Assembly: GCA_017472305.1 (NCBI GenBank)
Contig: JAFUQP010000039.1
Span: forward strand, 1-38,674
DNA: 38,674 bases
Direction of reading: 5' to 3'
Source of the DNA: Clostridia bacterium
Lineage (GTDB): Bacteria > Bacillota > Clostridia > Oscillospirales > CAG-272
Part shown: positions 24,893 to 33,644 of the stretch, one piece after another
Layout of the letters: every line of letters starts with the position of its first letter
Numbering within the stretch: position 1 is the stretch's first letter
Translations under genes and position numbers: made by a program
The notes under the pieces: generated by a model
What the model was told of the DNA's origin: nothing
Databases searched by the model: none
The model's input: only the letters and a program-made list of their open reading frames with translations

Positions 24893-26143
24893 TCACTCCT
24901 CTATCGAAACACTGATTTTTCCGTCGCACTCACGGAGCATCTTCTCGGTCAGCTTCACTGTTTCCATCTCGCCGGGCGCAAGCTTATTAGCCTTCTTCGA
25001 GAGAAGAACCGACTCTCCCGAGCGCACGACTACCTTCTTATCTCTGAACACCTCGCTGACTCTGAAGTAAACCGAGGTATCCTTGTACTCGGTGATTTTC
25101 TCGGGAACAGTATATCTTACGCGTCCGTCAACAGAAATTCCGATATCGCACTCCTTCCTTCTCTCACCGCGGATAAACTCCGCAGCACTCCGTCCGGCAA
25201 TAACCGCTTCCTCTGAAACGTAGTCAACAAGGTCGTGTACGTGAAGAACGTTTCCGCAGGCAAACACTCCGGGAATTTCGGTTTCTCTACCGCCGTCAAC
25301 AACGGCTCCGCCCGTCACTCTGTCAAGTGCAATTCCCGCTTCCTTTGTCAGCTCGTTCTCGGGAATAAGCCCGCAGGAGAGCAGAAGCGTGTCGCAGGGA
25401 ATATATTCGGCAGTTTCGGCAATAGGCTGAAGCCTTCCGTCAACCTGACAAACCGTTACGCCCTCAAGCCTTTCCTTTCCGTGTATCTCGGTAACTGTGT
25501 GCGAGAGCTTCAAGGGAATATTAAAGTCGTTAAGGCACTGCTCAATGTTTCTTGCAAGACCGCCCGAATAAGGCATAAGCTCGCAAACCGCGTGCACCTT
25601 CGCTCCCTCGAGTGTCATTCTTCTCGCCATAATAAGACCGATATCACCCGAGCCGAGAATTACGACCTCGCGACCCGGCATATAGCCCTTCATATTAACA
25701 AACTTCTGTGCTGTTCCCGCAGTATAAATTCCCGAGGGCCTGCGACCCGCGATATTCAGAGCGCCCTTCGGACGCTCGCGGCAGCCCATAGCAAGAACAA
25801 CAGCGCCCGCCTCGACGGTAAAAATGCCGTCCTTCTTGTTCATAGCAGTCACCGTTCTGTCGGGCGAGAGTCCTACGACGGTGGTTTCGAGGCAATAAGG
25901 GATACCGAGCCTCTTAACCTCTTTTTCATATCTGTATGCATACTCCGGGCCGGTCAGCTCCTCACCGAAGCGGTGAAGTCCGAAGCCGTTGTGTATGCAC
26001 TGACGGAGAATACCGCCAAGCGCTTCCTCTCTCTCGAGAATAAGTATGTCTTCTATTCCCGCCTCGCGTGCCGCGATAGCCGCCGCCATTCCCGCGGGGC
26101 CGCCGCCTATGACTACCAGCTCGCATTTCCTGTGTAAGGTCAT
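24893..26143 (-). CDS. FAD/NAD(P)-dependent oxidoreductase (pyridine nucleotide-disulfide type)
   Basis: A 416-residue flavoprotein. The FAD-binding motif GGGPAGMAAAIAAREAG lies at about 13-29, a second nucleotide-binding motif VVILGSGDIGLIMARR at about 155-170, and the closing FAD motif GVFACGNVLHVHD near 292-304. It probably passes electrons between NAD(H) and the neighbouring GlpA-like oxidase. Homologues in Clostridia and Thermotogae form the same three-gene set, sometimes with glycerol kinase, which is missing here. Ribosome binding site GGAGG precedes ATG 26143, which directly follows the stop of the upstream gene. Confidence 0.9.
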   Translation of the reverse strand: MTLHRKCELVVIGGGPAGMAAAIAAREAGIEDILILEREEALGGILRQCIHNGFGLHRFGEELTGPEYAYRYEKEVKRLGIPYCLETTVVGLSPDRTVTAMNKKDGIFTVEAGAVVLAMGCRERPKGALNIAGRRPSGIYTAGTAQKFVNMKGYMPGREVVILGSGDIGLIMARRMTLEGAKVHAVCELMPYSGGLARNIEQCLNDFNIPLKLSHTVTEIHGKERLEGVTVCQVDGRLQPIAETAEYIPCDTLLLSCGLIPENELTKEAGIALDRVTGGAVVDGGRETEIPGVFACGNVLHVHDLVDYVSEEAVIAGRSAAEFIRGERRKECDIGISVDGRVRYTVPEKITEYKDTSVYFRVSEVFRDKKVVVRSGESVLLSKKANKLAPGEMETVKLTEKMLRECDGKISVSIEE

Positions 26144-26144
26144 A

Positions 26145-27575
26145 TCAGTGCGCCTCCTTCGTTTTTCCTACGATAAGCCTCGAGCCGCCGCCGAATTTCG
26201 TCACCTCGGTACAGTCAACCGAAAGCTCGCGAGCAAGAAGCTCGGTAATATAAGGCGTGCAGAAGCCGCCCTGGCATCTTCCCATAGATGCCCTCGTACG
26301 CCTCTTGACACCGTCAAGGTCTGTAGGGCGGGGATTGGTTCTTATCGCCTCGAGAATTTCGCCCTCGGTAACCGTTTCACAACGGCAAATCACCTGAGCA
26401 AACGAGGGATTTTCCTTGATAATCTCATTCTTTTCGTCAATCGAAAGCTCACGGAAATAGTGCATCGGACGTCTTGTTTTTACGAAGTCCTCACGCTCAC
26501 GCATCTCGACTCCCATTTCACCAAGCATCTCTCTTACGTATTCCGCGATTGCGGGAGAAGCCGAAAGGCCGGGGCTCTCTATCGCAGCAACGTTAATAAA
26601 TTTGTCCTTTGCGTTAATAATAAAGTCACCCGTGCTTCCAACCGCGCGAAGTCCTGTAAACGAGGTTATTACCTTACGCATATCTATTCCGCGCACCTGC
26701 TTTGTGACCGAAGAGCGGATTTTTGCAAGCCCCTCTCTGGTCGTGGACTTATCCTCCTTGTCGAGAATATTCTCGGCAGTAGGTCCAAGAAGAAGGTTAC
26801 CGTCAACCGTGGGAGTTACGAGCATTCCCTTACCCATAGCGGAGGGGCAACGGAATACAGTGTGGCTGATAAGGTCGCCAACCTCTCTGTCAAGAAGAAG
26901 ATACTCGCCTCTTCTCGGGGTTATACTGAAGCCGCCTACACCGCACATCTCGGCAATTTTGTCGGAATAAAGTCCCGCGCAGTTAATCACAAATCTGGCT
27001 GAAATCTCCTCGTTTGACGACTTAACTTTACAAAAATCGCCCATATCGGTAATTTCCGTAACCTCAAACGAGCACTTAAGCATAGCTCCGTTATCCATTG
27101 CATTGCCTATTGCCGCCATACAAAGCTCATAGGGGCAAACTATAGCACCCGTCGGCGCATAGAGTGCCGCGGTAACCTCGTCACCGATATTCGGCTCAAG
27201 TGCTACGACCTCGTCGCGAGAGAGAAGCTTAAGCCCACGGACACCGTTTTTCTCTCCTCGGGAGAGAAGCTCCGAGAGTGTTGCCTCGTCATCGCCGTCA
27301 AAGCCCACGACAAGCGAGCCGTTCCTTCTGTACTTCACACCAAGCTCACGGCAAACCGACTCCATCATTTCAGAGCCGCGTACGTTGAGCCTTGCCTTGA
27401 GAGAGCCCACCTTTGCATCAAATCCTGCGTGAACAATTGCACTGTTTGCGCGCGTCGCACCCATTGCCACGTCGGATTCCTTTTCAACAATCACGACCGA
27501 TAGCCCGTACCTCGTCAGCTCTCTTGCAACGAAACCGCCGACGACACCCGCGCCGATTATACAAGCGTCAAACAT
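26145..27575 (-). CDS. GlpA/LhgO-like FAD-dependent dehydrogenase with C-terminal BFD [2Fe-2S] domain
   Basis: A 476-residue protein. Residues 1-370 are a DAO-type flavoprotein with the dinucleotide motif CIIGAGVVGGFVARELTRYG at the N-terminus. Residues from about 385 hold a bacterioferritin-associated-ferredoxin-like domain with VICRCETVTEGEI and later GRCQGGFC, giving four cysteines in CxC and CxxxxC spacing. Relatives oxidise sn-glycerol 3-phosphate or L-2-hydroxyglutarate; the substrate here cannot be decided. It heads the operon, with GGAGGTG at the ribosome binding site and a consensus promoter about 65 nt upstream. The Fe-S domain would connect it to the following reductase and DUF1667 protein. 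Confidence 0.9.
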   Translation of the reverse strand: MFDACIIGAGVVGGFVARELTRYGLSVVIVEKESDVAMGATRANSAIVHAGFDAKVGSLKARLNVRGSEMMESVCRELGVKYRRNGSLVVGFDGDDEATLSELLSRGEKNGVRGLKLLSRDEVVALEPNIGDEVTAALYAPTGAIVCPYELCMAAIGNAMDNGAMLKCSFEVTEITDMGDFCKVKSSNEEISARFVINCAGLYSDKIAEMCGVGGFSITPRRGEYLLLDREVGDLISHTVFRCPSAMGKGMLVTPTVDGNLLLGPTAENILDKEDKSTTREGLAKIRSSVTKQVRGIDMRKVITSFTGLRAVGSTGDFIINAKDKFINVAAIESPGLSASPAIAEYVREMLGEMGVEMREREDFVKTRRPMHYFRELSIDEKNEIIKENPSFAQVICRCETVTEGEILEAIRTNPRPTDLDGVKRRTRASMGRCQGGFCTPYITELLARELSVDCTEVTKFGGGSRLIVGKTKEAH

Positions 27576-27598
27576 TATCTGCCACCTCCGTCAAATTA

Positions 27599-27622
27599 AC
27601 CGCACAAGATTTCCCGTGCGGT
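27599..27622. promoter_or_regulatory. Inverted repeat in the leader of the flavoprotein operon
   Basis: ACCGCAC (27599-27605) and GTGCGGT (27616-27622) form a perfect 7-bp inverted repeat with a 10-nt spacer, located between the -10 box and the first ATG on the minus strand. It could be an operator or an mRNA hairpin. No regulator gene is adjacent. Confidence 0.4.
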
Positions 27623-27638
27623 AGTTGTTTACGCTACT

Positions 27639-27667
27639 ATTGTATAACAAAACATTATTTGTGTCAA
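27639..27667 (-). promoter_or_regulatory. Sigma-A promoter of the flavoprotein operon
   Basis: Minus strand TTGACA (27662-27667), 17 bp, TACAAT (27639-27644), upstream of the gene starting at 27575. The 318-bp intergenic region 27576-27893 holds this promoter, the divergent one at 27835-27863, and about 165 bp between them in which I see no gene. Confidence 0.85.
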
Positions 27668-27834
27668 TATACGGCTAAAAAGTTGAGAAGCAATCAAAAT
27701 CAATCATATTTTTCTATTTAAAACCGATCATACCCTGTCAGAACACGTCTTAGCCGACGGGTCTGTTACTGCCTGCGCCCAACCGTTACACCTATACTCA
27801 CATCTTTCGGCTACATAAGTTCTGCAGTCGGCTA

Positions 27835-27863
27835 TTGACTTTCGCGTGCGCGCGTGATAAAAT
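27835..27863 (+). promoter_or_regulatory. Sigma-A promoter of the M16C peptidase gene
   Basis: TTGACT (27835-27840), 17 bp containing an alternating GC stretch (CGCGTGCGCGCG), then TAAAAT (27858-27863). The predicted start near 27870 gives a short leader with AGGTG before ATG 27894. Confidence 0.85.
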
Positions 27864-27893
27864 ATAACTGATAATCATAAAAACAGGTGCAAA

Positions 27894-30770
27894 ATGGAAA
27901 TTAACGAGATAATCCACGGCTTTACCGTGGCGGAAAAGAAAAAAATCGCCTCACCCGAGGGAAATATTTATATCCTCGAGCATAAAAACACCGGTGCGAG
28001 AGTAGTTTACTTTGAGCGCGAGGACAGAAACAAGACCTTTGCAATAGGCTTCAGAACCCTGCCCACCGACGACACGGGTGTATTCCATATAATTGAGCAT
28101 TCAACCCTCTGCGGCTCGAAGAAATTCCCGACAAAGGAGCCCTTCGTTGAGCTTCTCAAATGCTCGCTTAACACCTTCCTCAACGCATTCACCTGCGAGG
28201 ATAAAACCGTTTATCCCGTTTCTTCACAGAACGATAAGGACTTCTACAACCTTGTTTCGGTCTATCTTGATGCAGTTTTCAGTCCTCTTATGATTGAAAA
28301 CGAAAACATTTTTCTCCAAGAGGGTTGGCACTACTCCTTTGACGGAGAGGGCAAGGCAGGCTACAACGGCGTTGTTTACAACGAAATGACAGGCGCGTAT
28401 TCCTCGCCCGAGGAGCTTTCTGCGCTCGAGCTATCTCGCTCGCTCTTTGAGGGAACGCCCTATGCCTTTGACTCGGGCGGAAATCCCGAGAGTATACCGA
28501 CACTCACCTACGATGATTTCCGTTCGGCACATAAGAAGCACTACCACCCGTCAAACTCGACGGTAATCCTTGACGGCAGCGTTGACCTTGACGGTATACT
28601 GCCACTTATCGACTCATATTTCTCACGCTACGAAAGGCATACCCCTGCCCTTCCCGACTACGAAATAACCCCCACGATTTCCGAGCCAAGACGAGTATTC
28701 TATCGCGCTGACGACGGCGACGGCAGAGGACGCGTAAGAATAAGCATAGGCTCTGTTTTCGCCGATTACAAGAACCGTCTTGAAAATCTTGCGGCAACCG
28801 TGCTAATCAGTACTCTCGCAGGCTCAAACGAGTCACCCATTAAGAAGGCTCTGCTAGACAAGAGGCTCTGCGACGACGTCTATATGTACGTCAATCGCGG
28901 CGAAATGCAAACTTTTATTGTCGAAATCATAGGTGTTAAAGAGGAAAAAGCCGACGAAGCCATAAGCGAGCTTCAAATTGCTGCCCAAAGGCTTATTACA
29001 GAGGGCATCTCCAAAAACGAGCTTTCCGCAACTCTCTCACACCTGGAGTTCAAGCTTACAGAGGGAGAGAGCGGCAGTATGCCGAAGGGCGTCAGCCACG
29101 CGCTGGCAATTATCGACGCACTCTATTACGGTGAGGATATCGGCTCGGTCTTTGAGGACGAGGGCAAGCTTGCAGAGCTATCCGCACTCATTCCCACAGG
29201 CTATTTTGAAGAGCTGCTTGAGAGAATTCTCTTGAAGCCCACCCACGCGGCGACGGTACTCCTTATTCCCGACCCCGAACTAAAATCAGCGCCGTCACCC
29301 GACCTCTCAGGACTGACCGAGGACCAAATAACGGCACTTATGGAAAAAGAGGTCGCGCTTCTCACCGCCCAGTCGGAGCAGGACTCGCCCGAGGCACTCA
29401 AGACAATCCCTACCCTTGAAATTTCCGACCTCGACAGAATAGGTGAATTCAACACTCCCAAAGAGGACAGCCACCTCGGAAGAAGAATTATTCTTCCCAC
29501 CGTTAAGTCGGAGTCTATTCTCTACACCTCGCTCTTCTTCAATTGCTCCGACCTCGACGAGGAATCCCTGACGCTTCTCACCCTGCTCTCTGCGGCGATA
29601 ACCAATCTGGAAACCGAGAATTACTCGCCGCTGGAGCTATCCAGTAAAATAAAGGCAACTCTCGGCTCCTTTGCCACCGTTACAGGCTCCACCTCGCCAA
29701 TAGACGGAAGAGCTATGCCGTATATCAAGCTTATCGGCTCGGCGCTTGCAAAAAACGCAAACGAGCTTGTGAAGCTAACCGAGGAAGCATTGCTCAGAAC
29801 CCGCTATACCGACAGAGATATGCTTGAAAAGCTGCTGCTGCAAATCCGCTCTGTCACCGAGGACTCTATGCGTGAGAGCGGCGACTCATTAGCACTCGGC
29901 AGAGCCGAGGCGCACACCACCCCATACGGAAAAATTATGGAGTCGCTCGTCGGTCTTGATGCCTACCTGCGAATAAAGCAATATATCAAGACTCACAGCG
30001 AGCACCCCGAGGCTCTCTCCGAGGCACTTGCGGCACTTTCAAAAAAGGTCTTCGTGCGCGAGCGAATAACCGTGTCAGTCGCCTCGAGTGAAAGAGAGGG
30101 CGAGTGCGCGAGGTCGCTTGCAAGGCGTCTTACGGAGCTATTCCCCTGCTCGAATACAGAAGTGGTCCCGATAGATTATAAGCCCCTTGAACGCGGGCGA
30201 GAGGTTATAGAAATTCCGACCGACACGTCCTACACCGCCCTCGCGCTCTATTCAGAGGAGGCGAAGAGAAACTACGGAATTCTCCGCATAGCCCGCACAG
30301 CTCTCTCCTACGGATACCTTTGGGAGAACGTCAGAGTCAAGGGCGGTGCCTACGGCACAGGCTTTTCGGCGAGAAGAATGGGCGCTATGTCCTTCCATTC
30401 ATACCGCGACCCCTCGCCCGAGCAATCTCTCGCAACGTACAGGAGTGCGCCCGAGGCGCTTCGCGCGCTGGCGAGCGATACCGACCTTTCAAGGTATATT
30501 ATAGGCGTTATCGGCGACCTTGACCAGCCTAAATCCCCAAGACTCGAGGCAGCGCAGGCTACCGCCGACGCGCTAAACGGCTGGACTGCCGAAAGAGATG
30601 CCGCCGAGAGAGAAAAAATTCTCACGGCAAATAAGGACTCGCTTCTTCTGGCTGCGGACATCATAGAGCAGGCAGAGAAATCAAGCTCCGAGGCAGTCGT
30701 CACAGGCGAGAGGACCGCACGCGAGCTTCGGGCACGCGGCTTTACGGTAATATCTCCCGAGAAGGCGTAG
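27894..30770 (+). CDS. M16C metallopeptidase (presequence protease/Cym1-like)
   Basis: A 958-residue zinc peptidase of the insulinase superfamily. The inverted zinc motif HIIEH is at 65-69, followed by STLCGSKKFPTKEPFVELLK, typical of the PreP/falcilysin branch. The distal glutamate lies in NEMTGAYSSPEE. Residues up to about 430 and from about 500 on form the two halves of the clam-shell chamber, the second being catalytically inactive. It degrades short unfolded peptides in the cytoplasm; no signal peptide is present. C-terminal GGAYGTGFSARR resembles the substrate C-terminus-binding region. It is monocistronic with its own promoter. Confidence 0.93.
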   Translation: MEINEIIHGFTVAEKKKIASPEGNIYILEHKNTGARVVYFEREDRNKTFAIGFRTLPTDDTGVFHIIEHSTLCGSKKFPTKEPFVELLKCSLNTFLNAFTCEDKTVYPVSSQNDKDFYNLVSVYLDAVFSPLMIENENIFLQEGWHYSFDGEGKAGYNGVVYNEMTGAYSSPEELSALELSRSLFEGTPYAFDSGGNPESIPTLTYDDFRSAHKKHYHPSNSTVILDGSVDLDGILPLIDSYFSRYERHTPALPDYEITPTISEPRRVFYRADDGDGRGRVRISIGSVFADYKNRLENLAATVLISTLAGSNESPIKKALLDKRLCDDVYMYVNRGEMQTFIVEIIGVKEEKADEAISELQIAAQRLITEGISKNELSATLSHLEFKLTEGESGSMPKGVSHALAIIDALYYGEDIGSVFEDEGKLAELSALIPTGYFEELLERILLKPTHAATVLLIPDPELKSAPSPDLSGLTEDQITALMEKEVALLTAQSEQDSPEALKTIPTLEISDLDRIGEFNTPKEDSHLGRRIILPTVKSESILYTSLFFNCSDLDEESLTLLTLLSAAITNLETENYSPLELSSKIKATLGSFATVTGSTSPIDGRAMPYIKLIGSALAKNANELVKLTEEALLRTRYTDRDMLEKLLLQIRSVTEDSMRESGDSLALGRAEAHTTPYGKIMESLVGLDAYLRIKQYIKTHSEHPEALSEALAALSKKVFVRERITVSVASSEREGECARSLARRLTELFPCSNTEVVPIDYKPLERGREVIEIPTDTSYTALALYSEEAKRNYGILRIARTALSYGYLWENVRVKGGAYGTGFSARRMGAMSFHSYRDPSPEQSLATYRSAPEALRALASDTDLSRYIIGVIGDLDQPKSPRLEAAQATADALNGWTAERDAAEREKILTANKDSLLLAADIIEQAEKSSSEAVVTGERTARELRARGFTVISPEKA

Positions 30771-30852
30771 GAGTGCTTGTTCGCTTGTCAAATTTATAAC
30801 GGATTTCGCAATTTTTTAACAGATTTTACCCAAGAAACCAAGCTTTTTTTAC

Positions 30853-30881
30853 TTGACATTACGTGTCGGATATTGTATAAT
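30853..30881 (+). promoter_or_regulatory. Sigma-A promoter of the pyruvate formate-lyase operon
   Basis: A near-perfect TTGACA (30853-30858), 17 bp, TATAAT (30876-30881). Transcription should start near 30888, giving a leader of about 128 nt before ATG 31016. I could not find a Rex or Fnr-like palindrome next to it. Confidence 0.92.
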
Positions 30882-30891
30882 ATTTTGATGT

Positions 30892-30971
30892 GCGAGCGAT
30901 GGTAGTGCGGCATATAAGCAGCCCGACGTCAGTCGGCGGCACTCCGAAAAACCTTGGTATAAAGCGCTCGC
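30892..30971 (+). promoter_or_regulatory. Structured 5' leader of the pflB message
   Basis: Three nested perfect stems: GCGAGCG (30892-30898) with CGCTCGC (30965-30971); AGTGC (30904-30908) with GCACT (30939-30943); CCGAC (30923-30927) with GTCGG (30932-30936) closed by GTCA. The ribosome binding site AAGGACAT lies beyond the fold. It does not contain the conserved blocks of the ZTP (pfl) riboswitch as I know them. Confidence 0.45.
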
Positions 30972-31015
30972 CGTCAATCAATACTAGTAAAAAAAGCAGA
31001 AAGGCAAGGACATAT

Positions 31016-33121
31016 ATGGATTACAAATACGAGGGCTGGGAAGGCTTCGAGACAGGCAAATGGACCAAAGAAATTAACGTAAGAAGCTTTATCACCCATA
31101 ACTACACCCCCTACGACGGAGACGAGAGCTTCCTTGAGGGAGCAACAGACGATACAAAGTCTCTCTGGGACCAGGTACTCGAGCTTACAAAAAAGGAGCG
31201 CGAGGCAGGCGGTGTCCTCGATATGGACACCAAGGTTATCTCTACCATAACCTCTCACGGTCCCGGCTATCTCGACAAGGATAAGGAAAAGATAGTCGGC
31301 TTCCAGACCGACAAGCCCTTAAAACGCGCGCTTATGCCCTACGGCGGTATCCGTATGGCGGAGAAGGCGTGCAAGGACAACGGCTATGAGCTCGACCCCT
31401 CGGTCAAGGAGTTCTTCACCATTCACAGAAAAACCCACAACGCAGGCGTTTTCGACGCATACACCCCCGAGATGAGAGCCTGCCGCTCGAGCCACATTAT
31501 CACAGGTCTTCCCGACGCATACGGCAGAGGCAGAATTATCGGCGACTACCGCCGAGTTGCGCTCTACGGCGTTGACCGCCTCATTGAGGACAAGCAGATG
31601 CAGAAGGACACCTCAAGAACCACGATGCTTGCCGACAATATCCGCGACAGAGAGGAGCTTTCCGAGCAGATAAGAGCTCTCGAGGAGCTTAAGAAAATGG
31701 CGGCGTCCTATGGCTACGACATCTCGCTGCCCGCACGCGACACAAAGGAAGCTATTCAGTGGCTCTACTTCGGATATCTTGCTGCGGTCAAGGAGCAGAA
31801 CGGTGCGGCGATGTCGCTCGGAAGAACCTCGACCTTCCTCGATATCTACGCAGAGCGTGACCTTAAGCGCGGCACCTATACAGAGCGTGAGCTTCAGGAG
31901 CTCGTTGACCACTTCATTATGAAGCTTCGCCTTGTAAAGTTTGCGCGCACACCCGAGTACAACGCGCTCTTCTCAGGCGACCCCCAGTGGGTTACCGAGT
32001 CTATCGCAGGTATGTCGACCGACGGCAGACACATGGTTACCAAGATGTCCTACCGTTACCTTCACACCCTCGAGAACCTCGGCGCGGCGCCCGAGCCCAA
32101 CCTCACGGTTCTCTGGTCTACAAGACTTCCCGATAACTTCAAGCGCTTCTGCGCGAGAATCTCTATCGAAACAAGCTCTGTTCAGTACGAGAACGACGAC
32201 CTTATGAGATTCACCCACGGCGACGACTATGCTATCGCCTGCTGCGTATCCTCTATGAGAATCGGAAAGGAAATGCAGTTCTTCGGAGCGAGAGCTAACC
32301 TTGCAAAGTGCCTTCTCTACGCAATCAACGGCGGCGTTGACGAAATTTCCGGAAAGCAGATAGGTCCGGAATACAGACCCGTCACCACCGAATATCTTGA
32401 GTTTGATGACGTAATGAAAAAATACGACTTTATGCTCAAGTGGCTCTCCGAGGTATACGTCAATACCCTTAATATTATTCACTATATGCACGACAAGTAC
32501 TGCTACGAGAAGATTCAGATGGCTCTTCACGACAAGAACGTTACCCGTTGGTTTGCTACGGGAATTGCAGGACTCTCGGTCGTTGCAGACTCGCTTTCGG
32601 CTATTAAGTACGCGCGCGTAAAGCCGATACGCGACGAAAGAGGAATCGCTGTTGACTTCGAGATTGAGGGCGACTTCCCCAAGTTCGGAAACGACGACGA
32701 CAGAGTTGACTCTCTCGCATACGAGGTCGTTCAGATGTTTATGAATCACATCAGAAAGAAGCAGACCTACCGCGATAGCATTCCCACAACGTCTATTCTC
32801 ACCATCACCTCGAACGTCGTATACGGTAATAACACCGGTGCAACCCCCGACGGAAGAAAGAAGGGTGAGGCGTTCGCTCCCGGTGCAAACCCCATGCACA
32901 GACGCGACACTCACGGCGCAATAGCTTCTCTTGCCTCGGTATCGAAGCTTCCCTTCAAGGACGCGCAGGACGGAATTTCCAATACCTTCTCGATTATCCC
33001 CGGTGCGCTCGGCAAGGACGATACAATATTCGCAGGAGATATTGAGGTAGACCTCGACTGCTCTACCGGCGCATGCTCCACCCCCACCCTCTTCGAGGCA
33101 CTCGATTCCGACGAGGACTAA
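31016..33121 (+). CDS. pflB: Pyruvate formate-lyase catalytic core lacking the glycyl-radical domain
   Basis: A 701-residue protein matching formate C-acetyltransferase from the N-terminus through the ten-stranded barrel. It converts pyruvate and CoA to acetyl-CoA and formate in anaerobic fermentation. The active cysteine pair Cys409-Cys410 lies in [20 protein letters not shown]. Homology holds to [17 protein letters not shown] (ending about residue 669). Here normal PflB (E. coli, 760 residues) runs on into the glycine loop with RVSGYA; this protein has a 32-residue unrelated tail with CSTGAC (Cys682, Cys687) and ends in DSDED. The radical domain is the next gene. ATG 31016 follows AAGGACAT; an upstream in-frame ATG lies in the leader. 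No activase gene is adjacent. Confidence 0.95.
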   Translation: MDYKYEGWEGFETGKWTKEINVRSFITHNYTPYDGDESFLEGATDDTKSLWDQVLELTKKEREAGGVLDMDTKVISTITSHGPGYLDKDKEKIVGFQTDKPLKRALMPYGGIRMAEKACKDNGYELDPSVKEFFTIHRKTHNAGVFDAYTPEMRACRSSHIITGLPDAYGRGRIIGDYRRVALYGVDRLIEDKQMQKDTSRTTMLADNIRDREELSEQIRALEELKKMAASYGYDISLPARDTKEAIQWLYFGYLAAVKEQNGAAMSLGRTSTFLDIYAERDLKRGTYTERELQELVDHFIMKLRLVKFARTPEYNALFSGDPQWVTESIAGMSTDGRHMVTKMSYRYLHTLENLGAAPEPNLTVLWSTRLPDNFKRFCARISIETSSVQYENDDLMRFTHGDDYAIACCVSSMRIGKEMQFFGARANLAKCLLYAINGGVDEISGKQIGPEYRPVTTEYLEFDDVMKKYDFMLKWLSEVYVNTLNIIHYMHDKYCYEKIQMALHDKNVTRWFATGIAGLSVVADSLSAIKYARVKPIRDERGIAVDFEIEGDFPKFGNDDDRVDSLAYEVVQMFMNHIRKKQTYRDSIPTTSILTITSNVVYGNNTGATPDGRKKGEAFAPGANPMHRRDTHGAIASLASVSKLPFKDAQDGISNTFSIIPGALGKDDTIFAGDIEVDLDCSTGACSTPTLFEALDSDED

Positions 33122-33175
33122 ATCACCCGTATTTGCAAACATTACTTTGCAAAAACGCGCAAAACAGATAAAAAT

Positions 33176-33213
33176 CATAGCAAAGCAAGAAGTAAAGACA
33201 CTAGTCTGCTATG
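33176..33213 (+). promoter_or_regulatory. Hairpin between the pflB core and the radical-domain gene
   Basis: CATAGCA (33176-33182) pairs with TGCTATG (33207-33213); a small AGAC/GTCT stem lies inside. Upstream, the self-complementary octamer TTTGCAAA occurs at 33133-33140 and again at 33147-33154. A weak promoter-like TTGCAA/16 bp/TAAAAA (33147-33174) is also possible. The 120-nt gap may therefore process the message or start the small gene separately. Confidence 0.35.
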
Positions 33214-33241
33214 AAAAACGCAAGGAAAGGAAACAGAGAAA

Positions 33242-33484
33242 ATGGCAGCAACAAAAAATCAGATAGACAACCTCGTATCTCTCCTTGACGGATACGTCAA
33301 GAAGGGCGGACATCATCTTAACGTTAACGTTTTCACCCGCGAAACGCTTCTCGACGCGCAGGCGCACCCCGAGAAGTACCCCCAGCTTACCGTCAGAGTA
33401 AGCGGCTACGCGGTTAACTTCATCAAGCTCACAAAGGAGCAGCAGGACGAGGTTATCTCGAGAACCTTCCACGATAAGATTTAA
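33242..33484 (+). CDS. grcA: Stand-alone glycyl-radical domain of pyruvate formate-lyase (GrcA/YfiD-like subunit)
   Basis: An 80-residue protein equal to the C-terminal domain of PflB. It begins with a linker-like [11 protein letters not shown], then [35 protein letters not shown] with the radical-bearing Gly55, and ends ISRTFHDKI like full-length enzymes. In E. coli the related YfiD replaces an oxygen-damaged domain of an otherwise complete PflB; here the core gene has none of its own, so this protein should be an obligatory subunit. It has its own ATG and ribosome binding site (AAGGAAAGG) 120 nt after the core stop, and a terminator follows. It is shorter than YfiD (127 residues), lacking its N-terminal extension. 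Confidence 0.95.
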   Translation: MAATKNQIDNLVSLLDGYVKKGGHHLNVNVFTRETLLDAQAHPEKYPQLTVRVSGYAVNFIKLTKEQQDEVISRTFHDKI

Positions 33485-33509
33485 GAAAGCAACAATCCCC
33501 ATAGAAACG

Positions 33510-33552
33510 CGGCAAAGCAAAGAGGGCGCATACCTCTCGGCTTTGCCGTTTT
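33510..33552 (+). terminator. Intrinsic terminator of the pfl operon
   Basis: CGGCAAAGC (33510-33518) and GCTTTGCCG (33540-33548) form a perfect 9-bp stem with an inner AGAGG/CCTCT stem, followed by TTTTC. Confidence 0.9.
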
Positions 33553-33582
33553 CTAATATTTAATAGCTAATAAAACAAGAGA

Positions 33583-33644
33583 GGACGGGAAAGAAGCCGC
33601 CGACCTCGGTACGAGGTCATGGCGGGGGAAGATGCCCCTACCGC
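33583..33644. repeat. 62-bp structured repeat, copy 1
   Basis: Sixty of 62 positions match copy 2 at 33987-34048. The unit holds a palindrome, CCGCC-GACCTCG-GTA-CGAGGTC-AT-GGCGG, then GGGG-aagat-GCCCC. The 604-bp stretch 33485-34088 contains no convincing gene: besides the pfl terminator it consists of such repeats and hairpins. Confidence 0.9.

Noticed and set aside
30771-30890. Rex operator at the pfl promoter
   Set aside because: No TTGTGAA/TTCACAA or TTGTTAA/TTAACAA type palindrome is visible here or at the other promoters of the window, despite rex being encoded nearby.
30888-31015. ZTP (pfl-motif) riboswitch upstream of pflB
   Set aside because: The motif's conserved purine-rich 5' block and the 3' CCGCCTGGGC-like block are not present.
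31973-33178. 401-codon minus-strand open frame opposite pflB
   Set aside because: Antisense to a highly conserved enzyme, no ribosome binding site, and no known motifs.
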